Origin: an uncultured Maribacter sp.
GTDB taxonomy: Bacteria > Bacteroidota > Bacteroidia > Flavobacteriales > Flavobacteriaceae
Length of the DNA stretch: 7,238 bases
Direction: 5' to 3'
Assembly: GCA_905479535.1 (NCBI GenBank)
Contig: CAJQMW010000328.1
Span: forward strand, 1 to 7,238
A program made the translations under genes and the position numbers. Below are positions 1-6,315 of this stretch, piece by piece; position 1 is the stretch's first letter, and every line of letters starts with the position of its first letter. The notes under the pieces were generated by a model that did not search any database, was not told where the DNA came from, and saw nothing but the letters and a program-made list of their open reading frames with translations.

Positions 1-288
1 TTACAACGAGATTACACCCTCGATAAGGCCTACCTCTTTATATTTTATGATAACTTCATCGGGATTTCTAAGGTTTACGGTTATAGATACGCTCGTATAT
101 TTGCCGTTCTTTGATTTTTTTAAATCGATAACCGCTCCCGTATTATCAAAAACTTGATGTATTCGCTTTATTTTACCTGGATCGGTTAGCACAATAAACT
201 TATAAAGATAATTGGAAGGCCAGCTGGTCGTCTCCTCCAATTGGGATTTAAGCCGTTTGTAAAAATCCTCCGATTTAAGCTCTGACAT
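1..288 (-). CDS. DUF493 family (YbeD-like) small protein
   Basis: This is a complete 95-residue protein. The ATG is at 288-286 on the minus strand and the TAA stop is the first three bases of the window. The size, an N-terminal helix (SEDFYKRLKSQLEE), a strand reading YLYKFIVLTD and a later TSVSITVNLRNPDEVIIKYKEV segment fit the DUF493/YbeD family, a ferredoxin-like alpha/beta fold. No catalytic residues are visible and the family's biochemical role is unknown, so no function is assigned. It is transcribed away from the AAA-ATPase/recQ/fmt operon; the 87-base gap holds a -7 element for each direction. The family call rests on recognition of the pattern and length only. Nothing looks truncated. 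Confidence 0.82.
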   Translation of the reverse strand: MSELKSEDFYKRLKSQLEETTSWPSNYLYKFIVLTDPGKIKRIHQVFDNTGAVIDLKKSKNGKYTSVSITVNLRNPDEVIIKYKEVGLIEGVISL

Positions 289-303
289 AAACTATTTTTT
301 TTG

Positions 304-311
304 CAAAGATA
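304..311 (-). promoter_or_regulatory. Bacteroidota-type -7 promoter element for the DUF493 gene
   Basis: On the minus strand this reads TATCTTTG, an exact match to the Bacteroidota sigma-ABfr -7 consensus TAnnTTTG. The expected transcription start, a few bases downstream, leaves a very short A-rich leader (AAAAAAAATAGTTT) before the ATG at 288. No convincing -33 TTTG is visible at the usual spacing of 19-21 bases. The assignment rests on the -7 match and its position. Confidence 0.6.
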
Positions 312-349
312 AGGGTAAAGCCGAAGTTTTATTATACCTATGGTTTCTT

Positions 350-357
350 TACTTTTG
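350..357 (+). promoter_or_regulatory. Bacteroidota-type -7 element for the AAA ATPase-recQ-fmt operon
   Basis: TACTTTTG matches TAnnTTTG and sits 18 bases before the TTG start codon at 376. It therefore predicts a leader of only about a dozen bases. The -33 region is weak (a GTTTT at 326-330). Together with the element at 304-311 it makes this gap a compact divergent promoter. Confidence 0.45.
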
Positions 358-375
358 TTTAGCTAAAATAACACT

Positions 376-945
376 TTGAACGTTAAAAGAATCGTAGTTA
401 CCGGAGGGCCGGGAACAGGTAAAACATCCCTTATCAATTTACTGGAAAAATCAGGGTTTTATTGTTTTCACGAAATTGTTCGTTCCATGACCTTGGACGC
501 CAAGAAAAAACGGGAAAAAAAATCCTACCTATCCAACCCTTTGGTTTTTGTGGATAATCCCGAATTATTTAACGACCAACTCTTATACGGTAGATTAGCC
601 CATTACGCTAAAGCTTCGGAATTAAATGAAGAAACCGTGTTCTTTGACCGTGGGTTGCCCGATGTTTTGGCCTATATGGATTATTTTGAACAATCCTACG
701 GCCAGAAGTATATTGATGTATGCGAAGAGAACAGATACGACACGGTCTTTTTATTCCCGCCTTGGGAAGAAATTTACGTTCGGGACAACGAAAGGATGGA
801 AAGCTTCAAGGAAGCCATTCAAATTCACAATGCGCTAGAAACAGCTTATACGTCCCTAGGATATAAAATCCATGAAGTTCCTTTTGGTACCGTAAATGAA
901 AGATTGAAATTCGTTTTAAACCATTTAGGTGAAATCAGTGAATAA
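376..945 (+). CDS. AAA_28-type P-loop NTPase (unknown substrate)
   Basis: This 189-residue P-loop protein has Walker A GGPGTGKT at residues 10-17, directly after strand KRIVVTG. A Walker B-like VFFDRGLPD sits at 88-96, and PPWEEIYVRDNERMESF follows at 128-144. This layout, with DRG-P following the Walker B strand, is that of the AAA_28 family (PF13521), which is related to small-molecule kinases such as NadR-type and nucleoside kinases. The substrate is unknown. The start must be TTG at 376: an in-frame TAA lies at 364-366, and the next in-frame ATG (residue 39) would remove the P-loop. It appears to be the first gene of an operon. Its 3' end overlaps recQ by 17 bases (8 if recQ starts at the next GTG), suggesting translational coupling. 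A role in DNA metabolism could be guessed from this linkage but is not shown. Confidence 0.88.
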   Translation: MNVKRIVVTGGPGTGKTSLINLLEKSGFYCFHEIVRSMTLDAKKKREKKSYLSNPLVFVDNPELFNDQLLYGRLAHYAKASELNEETVFFDRGLPDVLAYMDYFEQSYGQKYIDVCEENRYDTVFLFPPWEEIYVRDNERMESFKEAIQIHNALETAYTSLGYKIHEVPFGTVNERLKFVLNHLGEISE

Positions 946-2836
946 ACTCCCAAAAGAAATTCTGCAAGAATATTGGGGCTTCCCATCCTTTAAGGGCTCT
1001 CAGGAAGTACTTATTAATGGTGTGCTGGAAGGGAAGGATGCCCTAGGTTTACTCCCTACCGGTGGCGGAAAATCCATTTGCTTTCAGGTTTCAGCACTAG
1101 CCAAAGATGGGATCTGCGTGGTAGTTTCTCCGCTGATTGCACTGATTCAAAATCAGGTGAATACCTTAAAGAATTTAGGGATAAAGGCCATTGGTCTTAC
1201 TGGGAGGATAAGTGCTGAGGATGTTAGCAACCTCTTGGACAATTGCATTTACGGTAATTATAAATTCCTTTATTTATCTCCAGAGAGATTAAATCAAGAA
1301 CTAGTTCAAGATAGGATTCGCCAAATGAAGGTAAACCTATTGGTGGTTGATGAGGCGCACTGTATTTCACAGTGGGGACATGATTTTAGACCGGCGTATT
1401 TAAACTGTGCACTATTAAGGGATTTGCAACCCAACATTCCATTTATGGCTTTGACGGCTACGGCTACGGCTAAGGTTTCAAAGGATATATGTAGCGCGTT
1501 GGAGATGAAAAGCCCATTAATTGTTAAAGACTCGTTTTCAAGAGAAAATATCGCCTTTAATGTTCAATTTTCTGAAGATAAAAAATATCAGCTGAGGCAC
1601 TATTGCTCAAGATTGAAATCCAGCGGCATTATATATGTGCGAACAAGAAAGCTTGCGGAAGAACTATCAAGATACTTAGAAGACCACAGAATTAGTGCGA
1701 CATTTTATCATGGGGGAATTTTGGAACAACACAAACGAAAAAAATTAGGGGATTGGCTGCAGAATAAAACAAAGGTAATGGTCGCCACCAACGCCTTTGG
1801 CATGGGAATAGATAAACCGGATGTAGGTTTGGTCGTTCATTATCAAATTCCGGATTGTATTGAAAATTACTATCAAGAGGCTGGCAGGGCCGGAAGGAAT
1901 GGCGAAGCTGCAAAAGCCATTTTATTGACCAATAAAACCGACGCCGAACAAGTTAAAAAACAGTTCTTGAGCATTCTACCAGAAGTAGCTTTTGTAAAAA
2001 AGGTGTACAGTAAACTCAATAATTACTTTCAAATAGCCTACGGTGAGGGCAACGGGTTTAATTGTCAATTGAATTTCAATGCCTTCTGTGCTACGTATCA
2101 ACTTAACACATTGCTTACCTATAATTCTTTACAAGTTTTGGACAGGAATTCGGTAATAGCACTATCAGAATCATTTTCTAGAAAATCGACCCTACGCTTC
2201 ATTTGTAACAAGCATGAACTCTTTGATTATTTAGAGATAAATAGGGGGTTGGAAGATATAGTAAAGAACGTTCTAAGAACTTATGGAGGTATATTTGAAT
2301 TTGAAACAAAAATCAACACGGTACTATTGGCAAATAAATCCAATACTACGGAAGATGCTATTATAGAACGGTTACAAAAATTAGAGGCGGATGGTATTGT
2401 TGATTATAAAGCTTCGCACAGCGATTTGGAACTCACTTTTTTAGTGCCCAGGGAAGATGATAGAACTATTAACAGGTTTGCTCACTTGATAAAGGAACAA
2501 AACCAAATAAAGGAAAAAAATGTGATGCATATGCTGGATTATGTAAATAATGATAGGATATGCAGAAATAAACAGTTGCTGCGCTACTTTGATGAAAAGC
2601 GCACCGAAGATTGTGGCAAATGTGACGTTTGTTTAAAAAATGAGCGCAAGAACAACGACACGTCCTTTATTTTAAAAAATCAAATTAAAGAATTGTTGAA
2701 AAATGATGGGATGTCCTCGAGATCTATATGTGAGTTATTGAATGTGGAGCAAAGAACAGTTTTAACGACATTACAAGAACTTTTAGAAGAAGGCGAATTA
2801 GAAATAGACGCAAAAAACAGGTATCAACTTATTTAA
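929..2836 (+). CDS. recQ: ATP-dependent DNA helicase RecQ (short Bacteroidota form)
   Basis: This 635-residue superfamily 2 3'-5' DNA helicase acts in recombination and stalled-fork repair. All core motifs are visible: motif I TGGGKS (44-49), Ia VVSPLIAL (65-72), DEAH (141-144) followed by the RecQ-specific aromatic loop CISQWGHDFRPAY (145-157), TATAT (176-180), motif V ATNAFGMGIDKPDV (286-299) and motif VI QEAGRAGRNG (316-325). Zinc-binding cysteines C545, C562, C565 and C568 (CRNKQLLRYF...CGKCDVC) lie far downstream of the helicase core. About 200 residues with winged-helix character come between. The C-terminus (about 583-635) looks like another helix-turn-helix or winged helix, and no HRDC domain is evident. 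The start is GTG at 929; a second GTG at 938 gives MNKLPKEIL and is equally plausible. fmt begins one base after the stop, so the two are surely co-transcribed. Confidence 0.96.
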   Translation: MKSVNKLPKEILQEYWGFPSFKGSQEVLINGVLEGKDALGLLPTGGGKSICFQVSALAKDGICVVVSPLIALIQNQVNTLKNLGIKAIGLTGRISAEDVSNLLDNCIYGNYKFLYLSPERLNQELVQDRIRQMKVNLLVVDEAHCISQWGHDFRPAYLNCALLRDLQPNIPFMALTATATAKVSKDICSALEMKSPLIVKDSFSRENIAFNVQFSEDKKYQLRHYCSRLKSSGIIYVRTRKLAEELSRYLEDHRISATFYHGGILEQHKRKKLGDWLQNKTKVMVATNAFGMGIDKPDVGLVVHYQIPDCIENYYQEAGRAGRNGEAAKAILLTNKTDAEQVKKQFLSILPEVAFVKKVYSKLNNYFQIAYGEGNGFNCQLNFNAFCATYQLNTLLTYNSLQVLDRNSVIALSESFSRKSTLRFICNKHELFDYLEINRGLEDIVKNVLRTYGGIFEFETKINTVLLANKSNTTEDAIIERLQKLEADGIVDYKASHSDLELTFLVPREDDRTINRFAHLIKEQNQIKEKNVMHMLDYVNNDRICRNKQLLRYFDEKRTEDCGKCDVCLKNERKNNDTSFILKNQIKELLKNDGMSSRSICELLNVEQRTVLTTLQELLEEGELEIDAKNRYQLI

Positions 2837-2837
2837 A

Positions 2838-3785
2838 ATGAAAGAACTTAGAATTGTATTTATGGGAACCCCCGAATTTGCGGTGGGCATTCTTGATGCT
2901 ATTATTGAAGCAGGCCATAAGGTAGTAGGTGTCATTACCGCACCTGATCGTCCTGCGGGACGAGGTCAAAAAATCAATGAATCAGCTGTGAAAAAGTATG
3001 CCGAAAGAAAGCAGTTAATAATTTTGCAACCGGCCAATCTAAAAGATGAAGGTTTCTTGAAAGAACTCAAGGCTCTTAAAGCCAATCTTCAGGTCATTGT
3101 TGCCTTTAGAATGCTGCCCAAAGTGGTTTGGCATATGCCGGAATACGGTACCTTTAATTTACATGCATCCTTATTGCCAGAGTATAGAGGAGCGGCACCT
3201 ATCAATTGGGTTATTATTAACGGAGAAGAGAAGACCGGGGTGACCACCTTTTTTATCGACGAAAAAATTGATACAGGTGCTATCATCCTGCAAGAAGAAA
3301 CTCGAATACATCCTAATGAAAATGCCGGTAGCCTTCATGATAGATTAATGGCTTTGGGCGCAGGCACTGTACTTGAGACAATAGAAAGAATAGCCAATGG
3401 AAATATGGAAACCACAGTACAAGAAAACGAGGAAGACTTAAAATTGGCCCCTAAAATACAACGCGATACCTGCAAAATAGACTGGGCGCTTCCTATCACT
3501 GAAATCTATAATCTTATTCGCGGGTTGAGTCCATACCCAGCTGCCTGGACCACGCTTTATAATGGAGAGGAGCAAATAATGGTGAAAGTTTACGAAGCTG
3601 AAATGGAAACAACCAAGCACAATATGGATAGCGGTACATTAATCTTTGATAAGAAAGAGCTGAGGGTAGCCTGTGATGGAGGATTTTTAAATCTATTAGA
3701 AATACAGCTTCAGGGAAAGCGAAGAATGCCCGTTAGAGATGTTCTAAATGGTCTTAACTTATCAAAAAATGCCCATATGGCATAA
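2838..3785 (+). CDS. fmt: methionyl-tRNA formyltransferase Fmt
   Basis: This 315-residue enzyme transfers a formyl group from 10-formyltetrahydrofolate to Met-tRNA(fMet), in the cytoplasm, before translation initiation. The N-terminal Rossmann-like domain starts with RIVFMGTPEFA (5-15). The variable loop APDRPAGRGQK spans 35-45. The catalytic set is visible as Asn107 and His109 in FNLHASLLPEYRGAAPI (106-122), and Asp145 in IDTGAI (144-149). The C-terminal OB-like domain contains IRGLSPYPAAW (227-237) and ends with the usual LQGKRRMPVRDVLNG (291-305). Length is normal and no key residue is missing. The start is ATG at 2838, one base after the recQ stop, placing it last in the AAA ATPase-recQ-fmt operon. 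Confidence 0.97.
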   Translation: MKELRIVFMGTPEFAVGILDAIIEAGHKVVGVITAPDRPAGRGQKINESAVKKYAERKQLIILQPANLKDEGFLKELKALKANLQVIVAFRMLPKVVWHMPEYGTFNLHASLLPEYRGAAPINWVIINGEEKTGVTTFFIDEKIDTGAIILQEETRIHPNENAGSLHDRLMALGAGTVLETIERIANGNMETTVQENEEDLKLAPKIQRDTCKIDWALPITEIYNLIRGLSPYPAAWTTLYNGEEQIMVKVYEAEMETTKHNMDSGTLIFDKKELRVACDGGFLNLLEIQLQGKRRMPVRDVLNGLNLSKNAHMA

Positions 3786-3831
3786 ACTCCCGTCTGCATT
3801 GGGCTGCGAGAATCGTAGAAAAAGCCCTACT

Positions 3832-3862
3832 TTATCAACAAACCTCCCGAGTTATCAACAAA
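3832..3862 (+). repeat. two direct copies of TTATCAACAAA upstream of HU
   Basis: The 11-mer TTATCAACAAA occurs at 3832-3842 and again at 3852-3862, exactly 20 bases apart. A weaker third copy, TTAACAACAAT, lies at 3935-3945. The core TTATCAACA differs by one base from the classical DnaA box TTATCCACA. The pair lies between fmt and the HU promoter, about 25 bases upstream of the -33 element, so it could be an operator or activator site for HU or a replication-protein site. Function is inference only. Confidence 0.6.
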
Positions 3863-3886
3863 ATAGGGGATTTACCCGTGTTTTAC

Positions 3887-3916
3887 TTGTGGTCGTCGCA
3901 AATCCATATAAATTTG
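3887..3916 (+). promoter_or_regulatory. HU promoter (-33 TTG, 19-base spacer, -7 TAAATTTG)
   Basis: TTG at 3887-3889 and TAAATTTG at 3909-3916 are separated by 19 bases, closely matching the Bacteroidota promoter TTTG-N19-TAnnTTTG. Transcription should start near 3921-3924. That gives an AT-rich leader of about 40 bases without a Shine-Dalgarno sequence, the usual arrangement for highly expressed genes in this phylum. This is the best promoter match in the window together with the tRNA promoter. Confidence 0.7.
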
Positions 3917-3960
3917 TTAGAGGTTTAAAACATTTTAACAACAATTAATTTAATCACATT

Positions 3961-4233
3961 ATGAACAAAACAGAATTGATCGATGCAATGGCAGCAGACG
4001 CAGGCATCACAAAAGCAGCGGCTAAAAAGTCATTGGAATCTTTCTTGGGAAATGTTGAAAAGTCCCTTAAGAAAGGAAACAGAGTTTCCTTGGTAGGTTT
4101 CGGATCTTGGTCCGTATCCAGAAGAAATGCAAGAGAAGGTAGAAATCCATCCACTGGAAAAACTATCCAAATTGCAGCTAAGAATGTTGTTAAGTTTAAA
4201 GCTGGTGCTGATTTGGCCAAAGCTGTAAACTAA
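3961..4233 (+). CDS. HU family DNA-binding protein
   Basis: This is a complete 90-residue nucleoid protein of the HU/IHF family. It acts as a dimer that bends and compacts DNA in the nucleoid. The N-terminal helices read MNKTELIDAMAADAGITKAA (1-20). The signature GFGSWSVSRRNAREGRNP spans 46-63, followed by STGKTIQIAAKNVVKFKAG. Pro63 in RNPSTGK is the residue that intercalates into DNA at the tip of the beta arm. Length and start (ATG 3961) are standard. It has its own promoter (3887-3916) and ends at a strong terminator, so it is a single-gene transcription unit. The upstream TTATCAACAAA repeats may take part in its control. HU versus IHF subunit cannot be strictly separated by eye, but the sequence is of the HU-beta type. 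Confidence 0.96.
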   Translation: MNKTELIDAMAADAGITKAAAKKSLESFLGNVEKSLKKGNRVSLVGFGSWSVSRRNAREGRNPSTGKTIQIAAKNVVKFKAGADLAKAVN

Positions 4234-4254
4234 TTATAAGCTTTTTAATAATAG

Positions 4255-4283
4255 AAAAGACGCCTACAACAGGCGTCTTTTTT
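4255..4283 (+). terminator. intrinsic terminator of the HU gene
   Basis: GACGCCT (4259-4265) pairs perfectly with AGGCGTC (4271-4277) around a five-base ACAAC loop, followed by a run of six T (4278-4283). The flanking A and T runs extend the stem to 11 base pairs. It lies 21 bases after the HU stop codon. With A-runs on its other side it could also act in reverse, but no minus-strand gene ends here. Confidence 0.92.
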
Positions 4284-4290
4284 ATTACCC

Positions 4291-4298
4291 TATTTTTG
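4291..4298 (+). promoter_or_regulatory. probable -7 element for the YqgE/AlgH gene
   Basis: TATTTTTG matches TAnnTTTG and begins eight bases after the HU terminator's T-run. A start near 4303-4306 would give a leader of about 40 bases before ATG 4344. The -33 position falls inside the terminator stem and shows no TTTG, so the match is partial. Confidence 0.45.
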
Positions 4299-4343
4299 CC
4301 GTTAGTAAGATTTGTCTTATTTTAGATTACTTGGTGAATAATT

Positions 4344-4904
4344 ATGATTCAATTAAAACCGAATAAAGGAAAGTTATTGATTGCTGAACCTTCCCTAACA
4401 GGGGATGTTTCCTTCAATAGATCTGTTGTTCTCTTGGCGGAACATAATGATGAAGGATCTGTTGGTTTTATTCTGAACAAGCCATTGGAATACCAAATAA
4501 ACGATTTGGTAAATGAAATTGTTATTCCTTTTCAAGTCTATAACGGCGGTCCGGTGGAACAAGACAATCTTTATTTCATACATAAGGTTCCGCACCTGAT
4601 CGATAATAGTATTGAAATTTCCGATGGTATATATTGGGGCGGTAATTTTGACACCACTGTTAACCTAATAAACGAGAAGATTATTTCGGAGGACGATATA
4701 CGCTTCTTCCTCGGATATTCTGGATGGTCCTCACTGCAATTGGACGAGGAACTGTCCTCCAAAACTTGGATAGTGGCTATCAACGAATACGAGAGCCAAA
4801 TTATTAAAAAGTCATCGGTCGCCTTTTGGAAAGAAAAAATGATAGAATTGGGTGGCGATTACCTATTATGGTCCAATGCACCGGAAAATCCCAGCCTTAA
4901 CTAG
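4344..4904 (+). CDS. YqgE/AlgH family protein (DUF179)
   Basis: This 186-residue protein has the marks of the YqgE/AlgH family. GKLLIAEPSL lies at the N-terminus (9-18). SVGFILNKPL, the GxVGFxLNKP hallmark, is at 39-48; YNGGPVEQDNLYFIH is at 66-80; and FFLGYSGWSSLQLDEEL is at 121-137. AlgH was named for an effect on alginate regulation in Pseudomonas, but the molecular function of the family is not established and none is claimed here. No signal peptide or membrane segment is seen, so it should be cytoplasmic. The ATG at 4344 fits the family N-terminus. It converges on the aminotransferase gene, and the two coding regions overlap by four bases at a shared CTAG. Confidence 0.93.
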   Translation: MIQLKPNKGKLLIAEPSLTGDVSFNRSVVLLAEHNDEGSVGFILNKPLEYQINDLVNEIVIPFQVYNGGPVEQDNLYFIHKVPHLIDNSIEISDGIYWGGNFDTTVNLINEKIISEDDIRFFLGYSGWSSLQLDEELSSKTWIVAINEYESQIIKKSSVAFWKEKMIELGGDYLLWSNAPENPSLN

Positions 4905-5746
4905 ATTGTAATTCTTACCGCCATATTTAATTTTCCAATCAAACTTTGGCTAACAGTTTTAGTATACTCCTTTTTACGATATTTTGTTATCGGAATGATT
5001 CCACTAATGGCATTGGTTATAAATAGTTCATCGGCCTTTTGAAGCTCAAAGGGAGAAATACTTGCTTCCACCAAATGATAATTGTCGCTTTTGGAAATTA
5101 TGTTCAACAAGTTCTTTCTAAGGACGCCATCTAAACATCCATCCGAAAGTGGGGGGGTTCTTATCTCTAATCCGCTGACCATAAATAAGTTTCCATTTAA
5201 CGCCTCCACTACATTTTTTTCATCATTCAATAACAAGCAATTCCCATAATCATTTTCTTTAGCGAAAATACTTCCCACTACGTTGAGAATACGGTTGTTG
5301 GTCTTTAAATTGGACAGCATACTTTTATGGATGTAAAAATCCTTAAAAAGCTCCACTTCATATGGTCCTTCCTTCAAGACATAAAAATTTTCCCTTAGTT
5401 CTCTTGCTTCTATTATATAGGAAACGTTATTTGTTTCCGGCGTATACATACCGCCGTTATTTCTAAAGACCGTAAAACGTATTCTAAATGCTCCTTTAGC
5501 TTCTGATGTTCCAATGGCCCTAAGAATTTCCTGCTCCATAAATTCCATGGTAAAATCCATTGGAATTTCCATACGCAAAATACGCATGGAGGCCATGAGT
5601 CTCAAATAATGATCTTCCAGAAAATAGATATGATCGTTAACTACCCGAAGAGACTCAAAAAGTGCATCTCCGTACAACAATCCCCTGTTTCCATGATTTA
5701 GATAATCAATGTCGTTAGAGTGAATTTTTCCATTAAAATTTACCAT
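4901..5746 (-). CDS. class IV aminotransferase (PLP-dependent; BCAT / D-amino acid aminotransferase / ADC lyase superfamily)
   Basis: This is a PLP-dependent fold-type IV enzyme of 281 residues when started at ATG 5746. Motifs in order: HGNRGLLYGDALFESLR (18-34), RIRFTVFRNNGG (88-99), LKTNNRILNVVG (147-158) with the likely Schiff-base Lys148, LLLNDEKNVVEALNGNLFMV (171-190) with Glu181, PPLSDGCLDGVLR (198-210), and ITNAISGIIPI (243-253). These mark the superfamily but do not separate branched-chain aminotransferase, D-amino acid aminotransferase and aminodeoxychorismate lyase, so the substrate is left open. A longer frame begins at a TTG (5773). That TTG is part of a promoter -7 element (5771-5778), so the ATG is the better start. 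The gene is downstream of the START-like gene on the same strand. Its TAG stop shares CTAG with the stop of the convergent YqgE gene. Confidence 0.9.
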   Translation of the reverse strand: MVNFNGKIHSNDIDYLNHGNRGLLYGDALFESLRVVNDHIYFLEDHYLRLMASMRILRMEIPMDFTMEFMEQEILRAIGTSEAKGAFRIRFTVFRNNGGMYTPETNNVSYIIEARELRENFYVLKEGPYEVELFKDFYIHKSMLSNLKTNNRILNVVGSIFAKENDYGNCLLLNDEKNVVEALNGNLFMVSGLEIRTPPLSDGCLDGVLRKNLLNIISKSDNYHLVEASISPFELQKADELFITNAISGIIPITKYRKKEYTKTVSQSLIGKLNMAVRITI

Positions 5747-5771
5747 AAAAAAGAGCCTTAAACTAAGGCCC
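5747..5771 (-). terminator. hairpin plus U-tract between the START-like and aminotransferase genes
   Basis: On the minus strand GCCTTA (5760-5755 read in plus as TAAGGC at 5764-5769) pairs with TAAGGC around a three-base GTT loop. A G-U and a G-C pair extend the stem to eight pairs. It is followed at once by six T (5752-5747), which abut ATG 5746. It lies 25 bases after the START-like stop codon and so is most simply that gene's intrinsic terminator. It also sits between the aminotransferase's own -7 element and its start codon, so it could form in that mRNA's leader. Confidence 0.55.
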
Positions 5772-5778
5772 AAAGATA
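5771..5778 (-). promoter_or_regulatory. -7 promoter element for the aminotransferase gene
   Basis: The minus strand reads TATCTTTG, an exact TAnnTTTG match, 24 bases upstream of ATG 5746. It overlaps the TTG that would otherwise look like an upstream start codon, which argues against that start. No clear -33 TTTG is seen at 19-21 bases upstream. Confidence 0.55.
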
Positions 5779-5795
5779 CTTTAATTAAAAATAAG

Positions 5796-6179
5796 TTATT
5801 TGGACCCTATTACCTGCTTTAGGTCGGAAACTTGATTTCCCCATAACATTTTAGATTCTTCCACTTCATCATCCTCTGCAAAATCGGTTATGAAAAGAGA
5901 GACGTCCTTGGTTATTTCATCCACGATGATTTTCATTTCGAAAAAAGAATCATCTTCATTTTCCTCCCATGCAAAACGAACGAATTCGTCGGTCTTCCTT
6001 TTTAAGAGTTTGGCGTCTTCTTCCGCTCCATCCCATATAAATGTGAACTTTTCTCCTCTAGAATTTACATCATCCGCGAACCACTCGGACAAACCAGACG
6101 GGGTTGCCAAATATTGGTAAAGCATTTGGGGTGAGGATTGTATAACGAACTCTATTTGAAATTTTACTTTATCGGTCAT
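5796..6179 (-). CDS. START-like domain (SRPBCC superfamily) protein
   Basis: This is a protein of 127 residues from ATG 6179 (MTDKVKFQIEFVIQSSPQML). It has the helix-grip START/Bet v1-like pattern: an opening strand KFQIEFVI, then SSPQMLYQYLATPSGLSEWFADDV, the usual helix and SGLSEWF segment of SRPBCC/AHSA1-like proteins, then alternating strands FTFIWDG, FVRFAWEE, FFEMKIIVDE and VSLFITDFA. A C-terminal helix carries MLWGNQVSDLKQVIG. It is very acidic in the middle and has no signal peptide or membrane segment. The fold normally holds a hydrophobic ligand, but ligand and role are unknown. An upstream ATG at 6188 adds three residues, and a TTG at 6203 lies in the AT-rich promoter region, so 6179 is preferred. 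The gene neighbours the class IV aminotransferase on the same strand, a pairing I recall as common in Flavobacteriia. Confidence 0.87.
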   Translation of the reverse strand: MTDKVKFQIEFVIQSSPQMLYQYLATPSGLSEWFADDVNSRGEKFTFIWDGAEEDAKLLKRKTDEFVRFAWEENEDDSFFEMKIIVDEITKDVSLFITDFAEDDEVEESKMLWGNQVSDLKQVIGSK

Positions 6180-6200
6180 GCTCAACATCTTTATGGTGGA

Positions 6201-6209
6201 CAATATATA
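6201..6209 (-). promoter_or_regulatory. possible -7 element for the START-like gene
   Basis: The minus strand reads TATATATTG just upstream of the gene, a loose relative of TAnnTTTG in a very AT-rich stretch (6201-6235). The match is imperfect and no -33 element is clear, so this is only a candidate. Confidence 0.25.
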
Positions 6210-6264
6210 TATTTATAAATGATAAAAAAATAAAAGGACAGTATTATTTTTTAAGAAGCTTATG

Positions 6265-6295
6265 TTGATGAACAAGAAATTTAACTTTATATTTG
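6265..6295 (+). promoter_or_regulatory. promoter of the tRNA gene (-33 TTG, -7 TATATTTG)
   Basis: TTG at 6265-6267 and TATATTTG at 6288-6295 are separated by 20 bases and match the Bacteroidota consensus. Transcription should begin near 6300-6303, leaving a pre-tRNA leader of about 13-16 bases. Confidence 0.65.
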
Positions 6296-6315
6296 CAGCC
6301 GCTTAAAAGTAGCAT

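Noticed and set aside
3801..3833. Possible terminator after fmt (GGGCT ... AGCCC then TACTTT)
   Set aside because: The five-pair stem spans a 17-base loop and lacks a true T-run; too weak to call.
3748..3948. 66-codon plus-strand frame from the fmt end into the HU promoter region
   Set aside because: Overlaps fmt out of frame and covers the promoter and repeats; the product shows no recognisable features.
3954..4220. 88-codon minus-strand frame opposite HU
   Set aside because: Antisense shadow of a clear HU gene with no family resemblance or start signals.
5747..5773. N-terminal extension of the aminotransferase from TTG 5773
   Set aside because: The TTG is inside a TATCTTTG promoter element and the extension would encode the hairpin and U-tract; ATG 5746 gives the normal class IV N-terminus.
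6180..6203. N-terminal extension of the START-like protein from TTG 6203 or ATG 6188
   Set aside because: The TTG lies in AT-rich promoter-like sequence, and MTDKVKFQIEF from ATG 6179 already gives the full domain.
6211..6220. Perfect palindrome ATTTATAAAT
   Set aside because: Short and entirely A/T in a highly AT-rich stretch, so expected by chance.
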